In this document: one piece after another, positions 59,729-64,000 of the stretch
Layout: each line of letters begins with the position of its first letter
How positions within the stretch are numbered: position 1 is the stretch's first letter
Assembly: GCA_018398765.1 (NCBI GenBank)
Contig: JAHBMJ010002840.1
Location: 1 to 64,000, forward strand
DNA from: Chromera velia
Taxonomy: Eukaryota; Sar; Chromeraceae
DNA length: 64,000 nt
Reading direction: 5' to 3'
Position numbers and translations under genes: made by a program
Notes under the pieces: model-generated
Told to the model about the DNA's origin: nothing
Database searches by the model: none
Seen by the model: only the letters and a program-made list of their open reading frames with translations

Positions 59729-60910
59729 TCATGAGCTCGGACGCTTCTGCTGCTGTTTGCTTTTCGATGAGCGGGGAGGCCTGCCTCCTCCTGGGGGTGT
59801 GGGTCCTGGCAGCTGGGGGAAGGGGAATGTCCTTCGGACCCCCTGCTGCTGCTGCTGCTGCTGTGGTTTTCGTTGTCGTTCGAACCCCCGGGGGGAGCCT
59901 TCCGATTCTCCACTCCGCCTGCTGCCTCTGCTGTCTCTGTTGGGGCCTCCTGTCCCCCCTCCGCTGTTTGCACTCCCCCCCTGTTTCCATGGGGCATCCA
60001 GGAGTGCCGTCAGGGCGTCGATCTCGCCTGTGGCGGCTGCGGCTGCAGAAGAAATTTTGGAAGGAGACGGCGCTCCGCCCTGGGCCGGGGGAAGGAAGAC
60101 AACCTCGGGAGGCGGGAAGTAGTGCGTTAGCACTCTGCAAAGAAGGGAGGAGAGGTAATTGAGCGAGTGAGAGGACAGTGCCTCGGACAGGGCAGGAAAA
60201 AAAGAAAGAAGACATACAGGTAGAAGACAGACAAATCGAGTCAAGTCTGGTTCTACGGGTCGATGTGCTTTCGCTCATGACTTCAATTACTCACAGACTG
60301 AGGAAGTAAGGAGGAGGCAAAGCAGGCACTGAAAGCAAAACACCCATCGCAGAGAGAGACTGACTGTGCAACCTCGGATAGGTCAAACTTTGCTCTGCCT
60401 GCTGAGGCGCTTCCCGTTCCTCCGACCGCAGAGCCTCCGGCCGCCAACGCCCTCTCGCGTTCTTGGCGTCCGACCGCAGCAGCCAGAAGGCGGGCGAGGG
60501 CAAAAGAGCTGTGCACTCGCAAGATTCAGACAGACAGAGAGGAAGGTAAGAAAATGTTCCAACATTCACAGACACGTAGAGCTGGACAAAGGCGGGATAG
60601 AGATCGAAAGAGCGGCAGAAGGAAGAGCTTGCAAAAAAACAGACAGGAAGTGAGAAGACAAAGAGACAGAAAACCCTGATGCAAACCAATCCTGGAGGAT
60701 CTCTGCTCTCAGTCATCCGTCGACTGTCTGTCAACGTACTGATGAAAATAACGTCCACCTGACAGACTGACTGACTGACTCTATTCCCTTCTTGTGAGCA
60801 GCTCGGAGAGCCATCGCCACAGACGCCGCGTCATTCTGTACACACACACACACACACAGACGCACACACACACAGACGCACGCACACACAGACGCACGCA
60901 CACACAGACG

Positions 60911-60941
<31 letters not shown>

Positions 60942-62754
60942 GCGTTCACACACACGTACACGCACGCTCGCGCGCGTGCGCGCGCACCTACATACACCTA
61001 CGCACACACACGCGCGCATATGTGAGAGACGTCGAGCAACACAAACCGCAAATACGCAGAGACAACGATAAGAGAAAAACGATGTTTACACATCTATCCA
61101 GGCTCTCTTCCGGGGCTTCATATTTCGATACGTCTGGGTAAACATCTGCTCCGAAAGTCTGATGATCTTTTATGCATGATACAACAGGATGATGGGGGGC
61201 CGACCAACTGACGTCTTGCATCGGCAGTGTTCCCAGGAAATCGAGGAGCTTTTTGACCAGAGTCCGAATCATGCCGTTCACCTGACCGTAAGCACTGCCC
61301 CCCCCTTCCTCGCTATCGGCCGCAACAGCCGCCCCCTCGCCCTCAGCTCCCTCCGTCCCCTGCCTGTAGGAAGCAGAAGGAGGCCTATAAATGGCCAACA
61401 AGCGAAAGACCGCCCGTTTAATGGAAGACACCTGCAGGGAAAGAAAGAACGAAAGAAAGGAACGAAAATGTGTCTTCAGAGAGGCGACACGCAATTGATG
61501 GGGGTCACGTGACGAAGGAGTATTTTTTGACGTGAACTCCGACAAAGGAGGTCGCTCTCTCATGGACCTCCAGATGAAGTGTTGCACATGCACACGCATA
61601 CATACATGCACACAAATGTGAGGGCACAACCCACCAGAAGAGCCGGATTTTGGATTTCCGCGGCATTCGGCATGGGTCGCCATACCACTCTCCTGAGTGC
61701 GAGGGCCAACAGCTGTTGCAGAGAAGCCTGAGCCAGTGCGGCCCGTCCTTTCCTGATCTTTCCGGCGGTGAGGGCCTTCGAAATGAACCTTCGCTGCTCT
61801 GAGACAATCTCGCAAATCTGCAGTGAAGGGAGATTGCATACAAAAATACAGAGACACCTGGGTACATCTGCTTGTCACGATGCGGAAATGGATCAGAGGG
61901 AGCCATCCGTTCCCACATGCAGTGTCTCTTGTCATTTAGATTCGATCTCTTCTTCCTACATTTCCCTCTAGCTGCCCGCCCTGCACTCCTTACCGTGCAT
62001 AAATTGAGAACCCGAGGGGCGAATCAAAAGGACGGTGGCAATGGGGACAGACACAAGCAAGCAAAGGGACAGAGACAGACACAGAAAGAGACTGGAAGAC
62101 CGACCGACCGACCCAGTCGAGAAGTTCCAAGTCGTTCTTATCCAGACTAAAGGAGGAAGACAGAACATCCCCCGCACCCCCCACTCCCCCCGCCTCGTTC
62201 CCTGCAGTCTCCTTTCCCTTTCCCTCCACCGCTCCCGCGCCGTCTCCTTTTTTCAGTTTTTCCTTCTCCTCAACTTTCAGCTGTTGCAATTTTTTCAAAA
62301 GGCTTTTCCTCGTTGTTTCCGCATTCTGCCTATCTAGTCCCATCAGAGATCTCCACAAGGTCTGCTGGAGCTCCAAAGTTCCGTCGAGACCGGGGGAAGG
62401 AGGCGATGACGAGGAAGAAGCAGACTCAGAGGCCGAAGGGGACACAGCTTCGCCTGTGAAGGGTGCAAAGGGAAGCCCGAAAATTGGGCTCAGGCTGCCG
62501 GTTGATGAAATCGGGTCCTGTGATGGGCGGACGGGAAGGGCTGTCGCTACCAGACGCCCCACCAGCTGCCTGTAGACGGGCGCTGTTCGGAACAAGTCCT
62601 GCTTGCAGACAGCAGAAGTAGAAGTGATTTTTTTTCATCGTTTTTGTTTTTGGTATCCTGAGGACCGGTACGCGAGAGAAACCTTACAAAGCGAAATGAT
62701 CCCACAGACAGACTGTATGATCCCCCCCCCCCCCCCNNNNNNNNNNCCCCACAC

Positions 62755-62822
<68 letters not shown>

Positions 62823-64000
62823 ATATACAGAGAGGAAGATGGAGAGTGAGAGAGACAGATAGAAACGCAGATGAGGACATGCATAATAGCTCACATTTCA
62901 CCCGCGGCAGGCAGGAGTGCGTGCAGCGAGAACAGATGTTGAGCATACAGAAAACTCTGAGGAGGAAGCAAAAGCTTCCTGTATCAGAGGAGGGGGGGCA
63001 CCGACCTTCCATGCCAGAAGTGCCTGGAGAAACCTTCGGGCCTCTGCTCGATTCACTTCGTAGACTCCGCTTCGGGGCTTCAGGTCGTAGGATTCACGCA
63101 CCTGCATCCACCAGCAGCAGAGAGAGCGGGACGGATCAAGGCAGGGAGATGAATCGGCACAGAAGCAGTAAGATGGTTGTGAACGAACCTCCAAATGGAC
63201 TTCATCTTTTCTTTTCTTCCTTCATGAGCACCTTCGAATGTTCCTGCAGGACCTCCCTCCTACCTGACTGTCTCCTTTCTTTTCCCGTCTCGTCTCTTCT
63301 CTTCTCTTCTCTTCTCTTCTCACCTTTTCGCGTTCCTCCCCTTCCTTCTGCTTCCGCATGTCCTCAGACACGCCGGGATCTTGAAACAGCAAGGCCCGCC
63401 GGACGACTTCTGAACTCTCCAAGGTGTCATCGTGGAACTGCATGCGGAAGGAATTACATAGATACATCAATCAGTCAGTACATCCATCGATGTATCGATC
63501 AATGCATTGAGACGTCCAAAACATCGAAAGTAGCCCAAGACGTCAAATCGAAGACACTCGCCATGTAGAAGGCAGTCCTGTAAGTCAGCAGGTCAGTCAG
63601 TTATCCCTCAGCGACTCGGTCACTCACTCAGTCACGCAGACGGTCAGGTAGAAAGTCGGAGACGGAACTGCTGTGAGACAGGACAGCAGAAGACGAGAGC
63701 ATGCGGTAAAGAACGGACCCAAACGCATGTCATGCGAGCAAGAAACACCACCTACCCCCTGACAAACGGACCTCCATTTGATGAAAGTCCTCGAAGGTCA
63801 AGTCTGCATAAAACGAAATGTTCAAAATTGCGAATCCCATCACTTTCTTCATTGTGCTCTCTACAAGGCTCAGCTCCCGCTTCACCAGCTCCCTTGTCGA
63901 TCCAGCCCAGTCCTTTTGTTCCTTCCACATCTTCACAAGATCGTCATCCTCACTCCCGTCCTCACTGAAGGACGACAAAGCAGCCTCCACACCCTCCTCC
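59729..64000 (-). CDS. Unknown helical protein, 3' part, 10 exons
   Basis: Minus-strand exons: 64000-63752 (open at the window edge), 63577-63514, 63437-63324, 63101-63006, 62598-62113, 61817-61635, 61431-61213, 60835-60780, 60508-60373, 60181-59729. All joins keep the frame, giving 684 visible residues. Helical segments dominate: WKEQKDWAGSTRELVKRELS, EVNRAEARRFLQALLAWK, RFISKALTAGKIRKGRAALA, VKKLLDFLGTLPMQD, FALARLLAAAVGRQERERAL. A Ser/Pro-rich loop lies in the 486 base exon. The last exon ends in a poly-Gln run and a basic tail (RSSKSKQQQKRPSS). This looks like an alpha-solenoid or scaffold, but no family was recognised. A 12 base microexon near 63250 is possible but not needed. The 5' end is outside the window. 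Confidence 0.7.
60841..61016. repeat. CA microsatellite with CG runs
   Basis: (CA)n interrupted by GACG units, ending in GCTCGCGCGCGTGCGCGCGC. It lies in the intron between the 219 and 56 base exons of the 3' gene. Confidence 0.9.
62737..62746. other. Assembly gap (N run)
   Basis: Ten Ns sit between a poly-C run (62722-62736) and CCCC plus a (TA)n/(TG)n microsatellite, within an intron of the minus-strand gene. The true length is unknown. Confidence 1.
62755..62818. repeat. TA then TG microsatellite beside the gap
   Basis: (AT)n with a few ACAT breaks, then (GT)n. Confidence 0.95.

Noticed and set aside
1-64000. tRNA, rRNA and CRISPR loci
   Set aside because: No cloverleaf with recognisable A and B boxes, no rRNA core and no regularly spaced direct repeats were seen by eye; a covariance search would be needed to exclude tRNAs.

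Overview
This is a 64 kb window of a eukaryotic nuclear genome. Genes are broken by many GT-AG introns, and several introns carry microsatellites. Exons are moderately GC-rich. Intergenic DNA alternates between CT/GA-rich low-complexity DNA and AT-rich islands. Palindromic TGCATGCA and GATCGATC words are common outside exons. A short run of Ns (62737-62746) marks a scaffold gap. The best fit is a protist, most likely an alveolate alga of the chromerid type (Chromera-like). That is inferred from gene architecture and base composition, not from a diagnostic marker.

Layout. 1-2150: an unidentified minus-strand coding signal with a gag-like composition. 2150-11100: gene-poor low-complexity DNA holding two nearly identical 430 bp direct repeats. 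11132-12980: the last two exons of a minus-strand Gly/Pro/Ser-rich protein. 14733-20931: a complete 14-exon plus-strand gene for a membrane-anchored CAP-domain (SCP/PR-1) protein. 20932-27700: mostly AT-rich or pyrimidine-rich DNA with a small two-exon minus-strand gene and an orphan exon. 27733-32756: eleven plus-strand exons for the C-terminal half of a biotin-dependent acyl-CoA carboxylase alpha subunit (methylcrotonyl-CoA carboxylase type); the biotin carboxylase half was not found. 33830-38273: a five-exon minus-strand AT-hook protein. 39070-39738: a single-exon plus-strand one-helix membrane protein. 40927-41383: a MITE with 20 bp inverted ends and a 6 bp target duplication. 41491-43768: a minus-strand gene of unknown function. 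44209-53787: a very large minus-strand gene (about 2,740 residues) with one 7 kb exon. 53788-59728: a repeat-rich island with a 33 bp tandem array, a TA-flanked foldback element and orphan coding fragments. 59729-64000: the 3' ten exons of another minus-strand gene that runs off the window.

The gene models were built by hand from splice sites and reading-frame continuity. Within each assembled gene the joins keep the frame, which is the main internal evidence for them. No operon-like organisation is seen. Apart from the carboxylase (mitochondrial leucine/branched-chain catabolism in known relatives) and the CAP protein (cell surface), no functions can be assigned, and no shared pathway links the neighbours.
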